64,000 nucleotides of DNA from Alphaproteobacteria bacterium (lineage in GTDB: Bacteria > Pseudomonadota > Alphaproteobacteria > Rhizobiales > JAJFHC01), in contig JAJFHD010000096.1 in the NCBI GenBank assembly GCA_021775805.1, positions 96,050-160,049 of the forward strand, in the 5' to 3' direction. The notes beneath the pieces were generated by a model. It was not told the origin of the DNA, ran no database searches, and saw nothing but the letters and a program-made list of their open reading frames with translations. The translations under genes and the position numbers were made by a program. Below, piece after piece: positions 15,706-25,312 of this stretch; the stretch's first letter is position 1; each line of letters opens with the position of its first letter.

Positions 15706-17523
15706 CTATTCGACAGTAACGCTTTTTGCGAGATTACGCGGCTGGTCGACGTCGCGGTTAAGAGCAACGGCACTGTGGTAGGCCAGAAGCTGAAGCGGAA
15801 TCCCCATCAGGATCGGATCGAGTTCCGGTTCGGTCCGGGGAACGTCGATACGGTCGTCGACCACCACCGGCAACTCACCATCATGGGTTATGGCAATGAG
15901 CGGACCTTTGCGCGCCCGCACTTCTTCCACCGATGACACATTCTTTTCGAACAGATCGTCGCGCGGAAGGATTGCCACCGTCGGGGTTTCGGGACAGATC
16001 AGCGCCAGCGGTCCGTGCTTCAACTCCGACGCCGGGTAGGCTTCGGCATGGATATAGGAGACTTCCTTCAACTTGAGTGCGCCTTCAAGCGCCACAGGAA
16101 ATCCCAATGCCCGGCCGATGAAGAACATGTCACGGGAATTTGCATATTTTTCCGCAACCGCCTTGATGTGGGCCTCGCCGGCAAGGATCTCCTCGATCTG
16201 CCCGGGCAGTTTCTGCAGACCGTCGATGAGCCTGCGACCGGCAGACGGCGACAGGTCCCTGATCCGTCCCAGGTAGAGACCAAGCAGGGCGAACGCCACA
16301 AGAGTCGACGTGAAGGTCTTGGTTGAGACCACGGCGATTTCAGGGCCGGCATGCAGGTAGACGCCGCCGTCGCATAGCCGCGCGATCGTGCTGCCGACAA
16401 CATTGATGACCCCCAGGACGCGCCCGCCTTTGCGCTTTATTTCCTGCACCGCCATCATCGTATCGAGGGTTTCCCCGGACTGGCTGACGGCAATGTAGAG
16501 CGTGTCTCGTTCAATCACCGGATTGCGGTAGCGGAATTCGGACGCAGGCTCCGCGGACGTCGGGATGCGTGCAAGCTGTTCGATGATCTGGGCGCCGTTC
16601 GAACCGGAGATGAACGCCGAACCGCATCCCAGAATCTTGACCCGTGAAATATCGAGCAACGCGCGGGGCTCCAGATTTAGGCCACCAAAGTGGGCGCTCA
16701 TGAACCGCTGGTCGAGCCGGCCCTGCAGCATGCGCGTCACGGCTTCCGGCTGCTCGGCAATTTCCTTGCGCATGAAATGAGCGTAGTCGCCACGGTCGTG
16801 GGCGTCGCCCTGGCTCTGCACCGTCGTCGGCGTCTTGTCGGTCGGCACGGCATCGAGGGTTGACGTCTGATAACCGTTCCGGGCGACGACCGCCATTTCT
16901 CCGTCGTCGAGATAGATCACCTGACTGGTATGGCGCACCAGCGCCGAGGCATCGGAGGCCACGAACATCTCGTGCTCGCCGACGCCCAGGACAACCGGAC
17001 TGCCGTTGCGCGCAACCACGATCGTGTCCGGTTCATCCGCGGACACCACGGCGATGCCATAGGCCCCTTCGACCTTCTGCAGCACGTCCCGCACGGCATC
17101 TTCAAGTTTGGGTGCACCGGACCGCGCAATCATATGGGCCAGCACTTCCGTGTCCGTATCGGACTCAAACTCGGCACCGTCAGCCTCCAGCACACGCCGC
17201 AGACCGGACGCATTCTCCACGATGCCGTTGTGCACCACGGCAATCCTGCCGGCGGGATCCACATGAGGGTGAGCATTGCGGTCGCTGGGTTCGCCATGGG
17301 TTGCCCAGCGTGTGTGGGCGATGCCCGTGGTCCCGCTGATCCTCTTTGGCAAACTCGATTCCAGCGCCCGCACCTTGCCTTTGGCTTTATGAACGGACAG
17401 TTTCCCGGCTTTCGCCAGTGCAATACCCGACGAATCGTAACCGCGATAGGCAAGCCTGTGCAGTCCTTCCAGCAGGATCGGCGTTGCGTTCTGACGGCCC
17501 ACGTACCCTACAATTCCACACAT
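15706..17523 (-). CDS. glmS: Glutamine--fructose-6-phosphate aminotransferase (isomerizing)
   Basis: This 605-residue enzyme makes glucosamine-6-phosphate from fructose-6-phosphate and glutamine, the first step to UDP-GlcNAc for peptidoglycan and LPS. It starts with the maturation-exposed nucleophile (MCGIVGYVG, Cys2). The glutaminase domain continues with HTRWATHGEPSDRNAHPH, followed by two SIS domains (GCGSAFISG and SQSGETLDTMMA). It ends with the conserved DQPRNLAKSVTVE. Length is standard. It starts 15 bp after the stop of a small unknown gene and is probably co-transcribed with it, rather than with glmU as in many relatives. No glmS ribozyme is expected or seen. Confidence 0.97.
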   Translation of the reverse strand: MCGIVGYVGRQNATPILLEGLHRLAYRGYDSSGIALAKAGKLSVHKAKGKVRALESSLPKRISGTTGIAHTRWATHGEPSDRNAHPHVDPAGRIAVVHNGIVENASGLRRVLEADGAEFESDTDTEVLAHMIARSGAPKLEDAVRDVLQKVEGAYGIAVVSADEPDTIVVARNGSPVVLGVGEHEMFVASDASALVRHTSQVIYLDDGEMAVVARNGYQTSTLDAVPTDKTPTTVQSQGDAHDRGDYAHFMRKEIAEQPEAVTRMLQGRLDQRFMSAHFGGLNLEPRALLDISRVKILGCGSAFISGSNGAQIIEQLARIPTSAEPASEFRYRNPVIERDTLYIAVSQSGETLDTMMAVQEIKRKGGRVLGVINVVGSTIARLCDGGVYLHAGPEIAVVSTKTFTSTLVAFALLGLYLGRIRDLSPSAGRRLIDGLQKLPGQIEEILAGEAHIKAVAEKYANSRDMFFIGRALGFPVALEGALKLKEVSYIHAEAYPASELKHGPLALICPETPTVAILPRDDLFEKNVSSVEEVRARKGPLIAITHDGELPVVVDDRIDVPRTEPELDPILMGIPLQLLAYHSAVALNRDVDQPRNLAKSVTVE

Positions 17524-17538
17524 AAGAATTTTCCTGTT

Positions 17539-17802
17539 CTATCCGTAAATGATGCGGCGAATCTGACGCAACGTGAGCGGAGAAGCACAGAAGCGCCGCT
17601 CCTCGAGTTCCCGGGCGATGCACTCAAAGATCACCGGATTTGTCAGCGGCACCGACTGAAGTTCCGTATGACGTCTGACCACATAGGCCTCCGGCGTTTC
17701 CGACAGAAACGAGAATACCTCATCGACAACCCGCACTGCCTCCTTGCGGTCCAGTCGTGTCGTGCTGGCGAGGTGATCAAACAGTTCTTCAAGATCGTCC
17801 AT
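17539..17802 (-). CDS. Small hypothetical protein upstream of glmS
   Basis: An 87-residue protein begins at the ATG at 17802 (MDDLEELFDHLASTT) and ends 15 bp before glmS. It is charged, predicted mostly helical, contains a FLSETPEAYVVRRHTELQ stretch and ends LRQIRRIIYG. I do not recognise the family. The longer open frame to 17859 adds residues without a better start. Good codon use and tight spacing to glmS support a real gene in the same transcript. A perfect 16-bp palindrome lies about 40 bp upstream of its start. Confidence 0.6.
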   Translation of the reverse strand: MDDLEELFDHLASTTRLDRKEAVRVVDEVFSFLSETPEAYVVRRHTELQSVPLTNPVIFECIARELEERRFCASPLTLRQIRRIIYG

Positions 17803-18131
17803 GAGAGTAAAAAGCAAAACTGAATGAAAAATACAACTATTTTGCCCGAATTCGGGCACAAAGCGCTAATAACTGCCGCCAACTACATCCAATTCGGCCA
17901 AAGTCCCAGCGTTTTGCTCAAGGCATCCACTGCCGATCTTCTGGTCGTCCGGTTGCGTCCGGAAAACGCCTGGCGGCAGGAAAGAGCCCGACACGGCCAT
18001 TCAGATCAGACTTGTTCCAGCCCGATTGGAGCCCAAAAGCTCTACTTGCGCATACAGTCAGTAGCATCTATGCCGACAGCAGCCCGGGCAGTGACCTTGG
18101 TATACAGTGCAACAAGAGCGAGGCAAAATTC
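17803..18131. other. Divergent promoter region between the glmS unit and a TyrA-like gene
   Basis: This 329-bp stretch lies between the leftward small gene/glmS unit and the rightward dehydrogenase gene. Apart from the 17843-17858 palindrome I see no RNA gene or second repeat. Open frames here lack sensible starts and are not called. Confidence 0.5.
17843..17858. promoter_or_regulatory. Perfect 16-bp palindrome, candidate operator for the glmS unit
   Basis: TGCCCGAATTCGGGCA is perfectly self-complementary and lies 41 bp upstream of the start codon of the gene preceding glmS, next to an A/T-rich stretch that could hold the -10 region. A homodimeric regulator could bind here. No regulator is identified and the rightward gene could also be the target. 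Confidence 0.45.
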
Positions 18132-18890
18132 ATGCCCCTATCCATTGGCCTCATCGGATACGGCCATTTCGGCGCGTTCCTTCATGCCCTCGCGCAGCGC
18201 TATCTGCCGAACGCAGTGCTGAAGATCCATTCAGGCCGGCGAAAACCGGATGGGATCCTGTTCTATCCTCTTGAAGAGGTTGCAGCCTGCGATGCGGTGG
18301 TGCTGGCCGTACCGATTGGCGCCTACGCGGCCACGCTGGCGGAGATTGGCCCTCACATGACGCCGGACGGCATTGTGGTCGATATCGCTACGGTCAAGAA
18401 ATACACCATGGAACTGTTGCAGGCGGCGCGGCCCGCTGGCCCCTTTATTGCCATGCATCCCATGTTCGGACCGGAAAGTTATGCCAAACGTGGTGGCGAC
18501 GTCACCGGATTGCGGATCGTCGTCACCGGGCACAGCCTGACGCCCCCTCGTTACTCGGCACTGTGTCAGAAACTCGCCGCAGTGGGGTTCTCGATCATCG
18601 AAAAGACCGCCGAAGCGCACGACAAAGACCTGGCAGAGACACTCTTCCTCACCCACTACATCGGCCAGGTTATTGCTCGCGGCGGATTCGAGCGTACCGA
18701 CATCGACACAGTCTCGTTCGGTTTTCTGATGGACGCCGTGGATTCCGTGCGACATGACGGCCAGCTCTTCGAGGAGGTCTGTCGCTACAACCCCTATTGC
18801 CACAAGGTGATCGAGCGGTTCGACAGGAGCGACCGACAGGTGCGCGATGCGATGCTGAGCCTGCAGCCATCAGGTCGAGACGGGAACTAG
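18132..18890 (+). CDS. Prephenate/arogenate dehydrogenase family protein (TyrA-like)
   Basis: The 252-residue protein starts with a Rossmann motif (SIGLIGYGHFGAFLHALA) and continues with AVVLAVPIGAYAATLAEIGPHM, VVDIATVKKYTMELL and AMHPMFGPESYAKRGG, all typical of TyrA-type dehydrogenases; the HPMFGP block carries the substrate-binding His. The C-terminal helical region is shorter than in most prephenate dehydrogenases. It would make tyrosine precursors with NAD(P), but a role in a special pathway is also possible as no aromatic amino acid genes are nearby. The ATG at 18132 removes an unrelated upstream extension. Confidence 0.78.
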   Translation: MPLSIGLIGYGHFGAFLHALAQRYLPNAVLKIHSGRRKPDGILFYPLEEVAACDAVVLAVPIGAYAATLAEIGPHMTPDGIVVDIATVKKYTMELLQAARPAGPFIAMHPMFGPESYAKRGGDVTGLRIVVTGHSLTPPRYSALCQKLAAVGFSIIEKTAEAHDKDLAETLFLTHYIGQVIARGGFERTDIDTVSFGFLMDAVDSVRHDGQLFEEVCRYNPYCHKVIERFDRSDRQVRDAMLSLQPSGRDGN

Positions 18891-19015
18891 CAAGGTTGCG
18901 ACAAGCATTTGAAAAACTCAATCGCAAGGCACAAAGCACATTGCAATCAATTGCGTACTGCCGAAATTTTGAAGAAAATATTTCATACTTGATGTTTTGA
19001 AAGTTTTATTACATA

Positions 19016-19042
19016 TTGGCACTCAAGGTTTGGGAGTGCTAG
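19016..19042. promoter_or_regulatory. CIRCE-like inverted repeat over the rpiR-like gene start
   Basis: TTGGCACTC-N9-GAGTGCTAG (arms 19016-19024 and 19034-19042) closely matches the CIRCE heat-shock operator TTAGCACTC-N9-GAGTGCTAA bound by HrcA. The inner six bases of each arm pair perfectly, and the 9-bp spacer is exact. It overlaps the likely GTG start of the regulator gene, with AAGG in the loop. No chaperone gene is adjacent, so this may be coincidence or an RNA hairpin. Confidence 0.4.
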
Positions 19043-19935
19043 GAATCGACACATCCGTTCGCCAGAGATTGTCAAAATGGATTGGGGACGGCTCCAAGGC
19101 CGACCGCGCCATCGCCAGCTATATGCTCGGGCAGATCAACACAATTGCTTTTGAAACGGCGGCAAGTATCGCCGAAAAAGTCTCGGTCAGCGAACCGACA
19201 GTAGGGCGGTTTTGTCGTTCGCTCGGCTACAAGAGCTTCAAAGACCTCAAGAGCCATCTCAAACAGGATATCGGTGACAAGCCGTGGCTCATCAGTGATC
19301 GCCTGAAGGAGTTTCAGCGTCGCGCGAAGTCCGGCGAGGACCAGCTTGCTCGAGGGTTGGAGCTGGAAATGGCAGCGCTCGTGCAGGTTTATGAATTGGC
19401 GCATACGCCGGAGTGGGCGCGTGTGGTCCGACGGCTAGCATCCGCGCCGGCGGTTTTTGCAACCGGGCTCCAGACGGAGCGTGGCATGGCCCAGATTTTT
19501 GTCAATCAGCTACAATATCTGCGCAGTCGCGTGCATCTCGTCGATCTTGCCAGTGGCAATTTTTCCGAAGTTCTGATGCCGGAAAATGCCGGTTCCTGCC
19601 TCGTCATCTTCGAGGCGCGCCGCTATTCCCGCATGGCACGCCTGCTCGCTCAGGATGCCAGGGAAATTGGTATTTCCACAACACTTGTCACCGATGCCTA
19701 TTGTGACTGGGGTCACGATCTCGTCGACGAGATGTTTGTTGTTCCGACCGAATTTAACCTGTTTTGGGAGTCGACTGCCCAAATGGCAAGCCTGGCCAAT
19801 CTGTTGGTCAACGGCGTGTTCATAGAACTCGGTACAAGAGTCGAAAACCGCATGAACGAAGTCTCAAGGCTCTACAGCCGCTACACGGGCTATGTCGGCG
19901 ATCCGGCAGGCCCGGCTTCGGGAGGGCATTCTTAA
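19036..19935 (+). CDS. MurR/RpiR-family transcriptional regulator
   Basis: The product is about 299 residues, with an N-terminal HTH_6 domain (SVSEPTVGRFCRSLGYKSFKDLKSHL) and a C-terminal SIS-like domain that normally binds a phosphosugar. The SIS part here is divergent. Start choice is difficult: the frame opens at a TTG at 18997, but the GTG at 19036 has AAGG about 8 bp upstream and starts where the family's first helix begins. It ends 42 bp before the dpp-like operon on the same strand and is the likely regulator of that importer. A CIRCE-like repeat overlaps its start. Confidence 0.86.
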   Translation: MLGIDTSVRQRLSKWIGDGSKADRAIASYMLGQINTIAFETAASIAEKVSVSEPTVGRFCRSLGYKSFKDLKSHLKQDIGDKPWLISDRLKEFQRRAKSGEDQLARGLELEMAALVQVYELAHTPEWARVVRRLASAPAVFATGLQTERGMAQIFVNQLQYLRSRVHLVDLASGNFSEVLMPENAGSCLVIFEARRYSRMARLLAQDAREIGISTTLVTDAYCDWGHDLVDEMFVVPTEFNLFWESTAQMASLANLLVNGVFIELGTRVENRMNEVSRLYSRYTGYVGDPAGPASGGHS

Positions 19936-19977
19936 GCGCATTGCATATCCGATAATCATAATTACAAGGAATACCAA

Positions 19978-21567
19978 ATGCGACATCTGATCAAAGCAGG
20001 CCTTTTATCCTCATCAACACTACTATCTGCCAGTGTCATTGCACTGGGCCTTTCGTCCATGGCCATAGCCGGACAAGCGACAGTGGCTCTTCCAACCGGT
20101 GAGCTTGGCGCAACATCCTACGACCCTATCCGATCAAGCAATCTGAACTCAGTGACATCGCTGATCTACGATCGCCTGGTTGAACAGGATGCCGATCAAT
20201 CGTTCCACCCCCATCTTGCGACCTCCTGGGAGGAGAGTGCAGATGGCATGACCTGGACCTTCAAGTTGCGCGAAGGCGTCAAGTTTCATGACGGCGAGGC
20301 ATTCAACGCCGAAACAATAGCGTCGTGGATTCCGGATTTCAAAGACACGGAAAACGCCTATCTGGTGAAAGCGATCGAGAAGGTCGAAGTGGTTGATCCC
20401 CTGACCGTAAAATTTGTCATGGCAAGGCCCGAGCCAAATCTTCTTTACAATCTTGCCAGCACATTCATGGGCATTCCCGGTCAAAAATCCTATGACAGCC
20501 TTGGCAAGGACTATGGTGTTTCAACGGCTATTGGAACCGGCCCGTTCAAGCTCACCAAGTTTGAAATCGGCCTCGAAACCGTTGTTACACGAAATGACGA
20601 CTATGCCTGGGCGTCGGGCCTGTCCGTCAATCAGGGTGCGGCACATCTGGACAAAGTCACTTTTCGTGAGATCCCGGATCAGTCCACCGCATTTCTGGAA
20701 TTGAAGACCGGCGGCATCGACGTGCTCATGGGCGTACCGACAGACTTTCTGGCAATACTGAATGCCGAAGAAAATGTCGGTGTCATCACCATGGCCGGCA
20801 CCGGAATCAGCTATATGCCGATCAACACCACATCGGCCCCGTTCGATGACATCAAGGTGCGTCAGGCAACGACACTGGCGATCAACCAGAAAGCCATTCT
20901 GGACAACATCTACAAGGGCGTCGGCTCACAGGCGAACCACTTCCTGATCGACACTCTGCCCGCTGGTGATGTGAAGTCCGAACTCAAGGTGAACTTCGAC
21001 GCCGCCAAATCCAATGCTCTTCTTGATGAGGCGGGTTGGATGAAAGCCGACGGCGGCGTGCGCATGAAAGACGGCGCACCGTTGCAGGTAAAACTCTTTA
21101 CCAAGAACGATTCAGACCTCAAGCGTCTGACACAAGTGGTCCAGGCACAGCTCAAAGAAGTTGGCATGGACGCCGTGATAACCGTGTTTGATTCAAGCAC
21201 GATCCGCGACGAGTACAAGAAGAACAGCCATCAGTTGGCCGTGCGCAGCTATGACTGGAACAATTCAGACATTCTGGAATGGTTCTTCTCCGGCACGCGC
21301 CTTGGATATCCGAATGTCTCCATGTGGACCGACGAGAAATCTGAATCGCTCAAAGACGTGGCGATGACCAAGTCAACCACGTCGGCGGAACGGATTGCCA
21401 ACTTCAAGGCCTATCACGAGCACCTTCTGTCTCAGCATTTGTTCGTGCCCCTGTATCAGCCTGCACAAAACATCGCATTCAACAAGAGCACGGTGACAGT
21501 GCCGGAAAAGATCCGGGGACCGCGTTTCCGCTCGCAGACCTTCGTTGATATCGACGTCGTGAAATAG
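19978..21567 (+). CDS. ABC transporter substrate-binding protein, family 5 (DppA/OppA-like)
   Basis: This 529-residue periplasmic protein has a signal peptide (about residues 1-31, ending SSMAIAGQA) and the SBP_bac_5 pattern. Clear blocks are YDRLVEQDADQSFHPHLATSWEESADGMTWTFKLREGVKFHDGEAFNAE near residues 65-110 and the VRQATTLAINQKAILDNIYKG stretch around 290-315. It captures the ligand and delivers it to the two permeases encoded next. The family takes peptides, but also opines, nickel, glutathione and quaternary amines, and the ligand cannot be read from the sequence. It is the first gene after the RpiR regulator and precedes the permease genes by 46 bp. Confidence 0.93.
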   Translation: MRHLIKAGLLSSSTLLSASVIALGLSSMAIAGQATVALPTGELGATSYDPIRSSNLNSVTSLIYDRLVEQDADQSFHPHLATSWEESADGMTWTFKLREGVKFHDGEAFNAETIASWIPDFKDTENAYLVKAIEKVEVVDPLTVKFVMARPEPNLLYNLASTFMGIPGQKSYDSLGKDYGVSTAIGTGPFKLTKFEIGLETVVTRNDDYAWASGLSVNQGAAHLDKVTFREIPDQSTAFLELKTGGIDVLMGVPTDFLAILNAEENVGVITMAGTGISYMPINTTSAPFDDIKVRQATTLAINQKAILDNIYKGVGSQANHFLIDTLPAGDVKSELKVNFDAAKSNALLDEAGWMKADGGVRMKDGAPLQVKLFTKNDSDLKRLTQVVQAQLKEVGMDAVITVFDSSTIRDEYKKNSHQLAVRSYDWNNSDILEWFFSGTRLGYPNVSMWTDEKSESLKDVAMTKSTTSAERIANFKAYHEHLLSQHLFVPLYQPAQNIAFNKSTVTVPEKIRGPRFRSQTFVDIDVVK

Positions 21568-21613
21568 AGATGAAGGCAGCGTAAAACCAATCAGATAAAG
21601 CCGGGAGCCGGGT

Positions 21614-22543
21614 ATGATTATCAAATATTCCATTCAGCGATTATTGATGATCATTCCGGTCTCTCTCGCAATCTCGGTTGTGATTTTCATGATTGTTCAT
21701 CTTCTGCCCGGTGACCCGATCGACAATCTCATTCGGGTCGGGTCATCGCCGGAAGACAGGATTGCCCTGACGGCCAAATATGGTCTCGACCGGTCATTGA
21801 TCGAACAATATTTTCTCTGGATCGGTCAGATCATGACCGGTGACTTTGGCCAGGCCATCGTCCTGCGTCGCCCGGTCGCCGATCTGATTGCGCAAAACCT
21901 GCCCTATAGTTTGCAACTGGGTGGATTTGCATTTCTGTTTTCTTCCGTCGTGGGCCTCATTCTCGGCGTCGTCGCCTGGGCCTCGCGCAACACCTGGAGC
22001 GAACAATTCGTCAAAGGCTTTATCCTGCTGGGGTCAACGGTGCCGGGTTTCTGGCTGGCTCTGTTGATGATCCTGTTGTTCGCCGTAAACCTCGGCTGGT
22101 TCCCGGTGTCTGGCGCCCGAGACTGGACCGCCCTTGTGCTGCCCGTCCTGACCATCGGCTTCGGCGGCATCGCACTGGTCGCCCGTGTCACGCGCGTGGC
22201 CCTTCTGGACGTCGGCCGCGAAGACTTCGTCACGCTGCTTCACGCCAAGGGCCTGCCGCGCCGGACCATCTTGTTCAGACATCTTCTGCCCCACGCGCTG
22301 TTACCGGTCGTGACCATCCTTGCCCTGCGCATCGGCTGGATCCTGGGCGGCGCGGTTACGGTCGAGTTTGTGTTCGGCAGACCCGGTCTCGGCAGCCTTC
22401 TTATCCGGGCCCTCGGCCAGCGGGACTACCCCGTCGTTCAGGGCAGCCTGCTCATGCTGGCGCTCGCTGTCATGATCGGAACCCTCATCGGTGACATTGC
22501 GCAAGCCGCCATGGATCCACGCATTCGCGAGGCCACGAAATGA
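21614..22543 (+). CDS. ABC transporter permease (DppB-like)
   Basis: The 309-residue inner-membrane protein has six hydrophobic segments and the DppB/OppB pattern: IIKYSIQRLLMIIPVSLAISVVIFMIVHLLPGDP at the N-terminus, and the EAA-type loop RVTRVALLDVGREDFVTLLHAKGLPRRTILFRHLLPHALLP that contacts the ATPase. It forms the channel together with the next product. Its stop overlaps the following start by 4 bp (ATGA), showing translational coupling within the operon. Confidence 0.95.
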   Translation: MIIKYSIQRLLMIIPVSLAISVVIFMIVHLLPGDPIDNLIRVGSSPEDRIALTAKYGLDRSLIEQYFLWIGQIMTGDFGQAIVLRRPVADLIAQNLPYSLQLGGFAFLFSSVVGLILGVVAWASRNTWSEQFVKGFILLGSTVPGFWLALLMILLFAVNLGWFPVSGARDWTALVLPVLTIGFGGIALVARVTRVALLDVGREDFVTLLHAKGLPRRTILFRHLLPHALLPVVTILALRIGWILGGAVTVEFVFGRPGLGSLLIRALGQRDYPVVQGSLLMLALAVMIGTLIGDIAQAAMDPRIREATK

Positions 22544-23403
22544 CATCGATAGTCTTTAACAAGCTTGCCGGTATTGCGTGGCTGCAGGCATTCACCTCGG
22601 CCATTGGCATGGTCGCCGGCGGCTTCCTGATCCTGCTTCTGCTGGTGGCTTTCTTCGCGCCATGGATCACGCCTTTTGATGTGGCCACGCAAAACCTTGC
22701 CAATGCCAACGCGGGGCCCGGCTGGCCACACATCATGGGCACCGACGAATTCGGCCGCGATGTGTTTTCCCGTGTTGTTTATGGTGCCCGCACCTCGCTT
22801 TCAGTCAGCGCGACGGCGATTGCGATCTCCATCAGCGTCGGCATGCTGCTCGGTGCGGCTGCCGGGTATTTCGGCGGCCTGTTTGAGCGGGTCGTGATGA
22901 CGGTTGTTGATCTGACCTGGTCGTTTCCGGACATTCTGATTGCCCTGATTTTCGTGGCGATCATCGGCCCCGGCCTGACCAGCACAACCTTTGCGATCGC
23001 CATCGCCTACCTTGCACAGTTCACACGGCTGACCCGGGCACAAATTGTTCGCCTCAAGAACGAAACCTTTGTGGAAGCGACGATCAATCTGGGCGCAACG
23101 CCGGCTCATGTGGTCCTGCGCCACTTGCTGCCCAACGCCGTGGCCCCGGTGATCGTGGTCGGCATGCTGGCCATTGGTGACGGTATCGTCCTGGAGGCGA
23201 CTCTGGGCTTTTTTGGACTGGGCGCGCAGCCGCCAACGCCGAGCTGGGGTGCGATGATGAGCAGCGGCACGGCGCAATTGTTCATTGCTCCATGGGTGAT
23301 CATCTATCCGGGCGTCGCCGTTGCGGTTACCGTTATTGCCGTCAACCTGTTTGGCGATGAACTGGTCCGAGCACTCGATATTCGCGACCGGGTGCGCTCA
23401 TGA
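22540..23403 (+). CDS. ABC transporter permease (DppC-like)
   Basis: The 287-residue partner permease starts with a membrane segment around residues 20-43 and the loop MGTDEFGRDVFSRVVYGARTSLSVS, the signature of the DppC/OppC group. The ATPase-contact loop is LKNETFVEATINLGATPAHVVLRHLLPNAVAPVIV. It begins at an ATG overlapping the preceding stop codon and overlaps the next gene by 4 bp, so the four downstream products are made in close coupling. Confidence 0.95.
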   Translation: MTSIVFNKLAGIAWLQAFTSAIGMVAGGFLILLLLVAFFAPWITPFDVATQNLANANAGPGWPHIMGTDEFGRDVFSRVVYGARTSLSVSATAIAISISVGMLLGAAAGYFGGLFERVVMTVVDLTWSFPDILIALIFVAIIGPGLTSTTFAIAIAYLAQFTRLTRAQIVRLKNETFVEATINLGATPAHVVLRHLLPNAVAPVIVVGMLAIGDGIVLEATLGFFGLGAQPPTPSWGAMMSSGTAQLFIAPWVIIYPGVAVAVTVIAVNLFGDELVRALDIRDRVRS

Positions 23404-24359
23404 CCATGCTGAATGTTCAGGGGCTTGGCGTCTCCATTGGACCCATTTCACCCCTGACCGGCGTGTCGTTCGAACTTGAGCGCGGTGAGATCATCGGCAT
23501 TGTCGGTGAGTCCGGCTCCGGCAAATCGATTACGGCGATGAGTATTATGGGGTTGCTGCCACTCATCGGCGGCCGGATTGATCACGGTTCAGTTCTGTTC
23601 GATGGGATTGAACTGACCCAGTTATCCGAGAACGAATATCGCAAACTGCGCGGCGGGCGCATCGGCCTGATTACGCAGAACCCGATGACCTCTCTCGACC
23701 CGCTCAAGAAAATCGGTCCGCAGGTCGATGCCGTCTCGCTTCTTCATCTTGGTCTCGACAACGCGGGCGCAAAAGCCCGGACGATTGAACTGCTTGGCGA
23801 CCTGCGCATTCCCGAACCGGCGTCGATCTACCACCTCTATCCGCATCAGATGTCAGGTGGCATGAAGCAGCGCATTGTCATCGCCATGGCGTTGGCAGCC
23901 GACCCCGACCTGTTGATTGCCGACGAGCCGACAACGGCACTTGATGTGACGGTTCAGGCCCAGATAATCCGCCTGCTGAACGATCTGGTCAGGCAACGCG
24001 ACCTGAGCCTTGTCTTCATCACGCACGACATGAGCGTGGTGGCTCAGGCTTGTGACAAGGTGATGGTCATGTATGCCGGGACAGCGGTCGAACGTGGCCC
24101 GGTGCAGGACATCTTCGACAATCCTCAACATCCCTACACAAAGGCCCTGATTGGCTGCATCCCGCATGGGCTTTCCAAATCGGTGCGTCTGAAGGGCATT
24201 GAAGGCACTGTGCCAGGCGTTGCGCAGTATCCGCCAGGGTGCCGGTTTCATCCGCGCTGTGTCATCGCGGAAGATATCTGCAAGAAGACGGTGCCGATAT
24301 TCAGTGCCGGCGGAAAGCGCGCGGCTGCCTGCCACTTCGCTTTGGAGGCTGGGCAATGA
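23400..24359 (+). CDS. ABC transporter ATP-binding protein (DppD-like)
   Basis: A 319-residue ATPase with Walker A GESGSGKS (about residues 38-45), the signature motif MSGGMKQR, Walker [13 protein letters not shown] and the H-loop FITHDMS. The C-terminal oligopeptide-transport extension has the cysteine-containing [10 protein letters not shown] block that binds a [4Fe-4S] cluster in some relatives. It powers import together with the next ATPase. It overlaps both neighbours by 4 bp. Confidence 0.95.
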   Translation: MTMLNVQGLGVSIGPISPLTGVSFELERGEIIGIVGESGSGKSITAMSIMGLLPLIGGRIDHGSVLFDGIELTQLSENEYRKLRGGRIGLITQNPMTSLDPLKKIGPQVDAVSLLHLGLDNAGAKARTIELLGDLRIPEPASIYHLYPHQMSGGMKQRIVIAMALAADPDLLIADEPTTALDVTVQAQIIRLLNDLVRQRDLSLVFITHDMSVVAQACDKVMVMYAGTAVERGPVQDIFDNPQHPYTKALIGCIPHGLSKSVRLKGIEGTVPGVAQYPPGCRFHPRCVIAEDICKKTVPIFSAGGKRAAACHFALEAGQ

Positions 24360-25312
24360 CCACACTCCTGGATGTCAGGAATCTCTCCAAACGGTTTGTC
24401 TCCGGTGGCGGCCCCTTTCGTCCCGTGCGATCCATGCACGCCGTCAATGATGTATCGTTCAGCGTCCACAAGGGCCGGGTGGTCGGTGTCGTGGGTGAAT
24501 CGGGTTGCGGCAAGTCAACACTTGCACGGCTCATCCTGCGCCTGATCGAGCCAAGCAGTGGCGACGTGCGCTTTGAGGATCTCGATCTTCTTGCACAGGC
24601 GCCAAAGCCGATGCGGGCGCTGCGGGCACGCATGCAGATGGTTTTCCAGGACCCGTATTCTGCCATTGATCCACGCTATACAATTCGCGACGCTGTTATC
24701 GAGCCGTTTCAGGTGCAAGGCGTCCGGATGACGGCGAAGGAGGCGGACAAGAAGTCCGCGGAACTTTTGTCCATGGTGGGCTTGAGTGAACATTTCGCCA
24801 GTTCCTACCCGCACCAACTCTCCGGTGGCCAGAAGCAGCGCGTCGGCATTGCCCGCGCCCTGGCGCTCAATCCGGCATTGCTTGTACTTGACGAACCAAC
24901 CGCATCGCTAGATGTGTCGGTTCAGGCGCAGATTATCAGCTTGCTGGAAAAGCTGCGCGACGAGTTGAGCCTGACTTACATTTTCATCTCGCACGACCTG
25001 TCGCTGGTGAAGTATTTCTGCGACGAAATTCTGGTGATGTATCTAGGCCGCGTGGTTGAGGCCCTTCCCGACACCGAAGCATCGGCCCGCCATCCCTACA
25101 CCCGCACGCTGCTGGACAGCACGTTCGACGCCGATCCCAAACGCCGCCGGACCATAGAACCCTTGGCCGGTGAAGTGCCCAGTCCGTTCAATTTGCCACC
25201 CGGTTGCGCGTTTGCCGCGCGCTGTCCTGCGGCAACGGAAAAATGCAGAGTCGAAATGCCCGTGCTTGGCTCTGACGGTGGTCACCCGGTCGCCTGTCAT
25301 CACCCGCTTTAG
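24356..25312 (+). CDS. ABC transporter ATP-binding protein (DppF-like)
   Basis: The second ATPase, 318 residues, has Walker [10 protein letters not shown], signature [15 protein letters not shown], Walker [14 protein letters not shown]-loop FISHDLS and the cysteine block [17 protein letters not shown]. The ATG at 24356 overlaps the previous stop codon; the longer open frame to 24239 lies inside the preceding gene. It is the last gene of the importer operon. Its stop overlaps by 4 bp the stop of the convergent MttB-like gene, so no room exists for a separate terminator. Confidence 0.95.
   Translation: MTTLLDVRNLSKRFVSGGGPFRPVRSMHAVNDVSFSVHKGRVVGVVGESGCGKSTLARLILRLIEPSSGDVRFEDLDLLAQAPKPMRALRARMQMVFQDPYSAIDPRYTIRDAVIEPFQVQGVRMTAKEADKKSAELLSMVGLSEHFASSYPHQLSGGQKQRVGIARALALNPALLVLDEPTASLDVSVQAQIISLLEKLRDELSLTYIFISHDLSLVKYFCDEILVMYLGRVVEALPDTEASARHPYTRTLLDSTFDADPKRRRTIEPLAGEVPSPFNLPPGCAFAARCPAATEKCRVEMPVLGSDGGHPVACHHPL

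Noticed and set aside
17524..17538. glmS ribozyme or riboswitch before glmS
   Set aside because: Only 15 bp separate glmS from the upstream gene, leaving no room, and the element is a Gram-positive feature.
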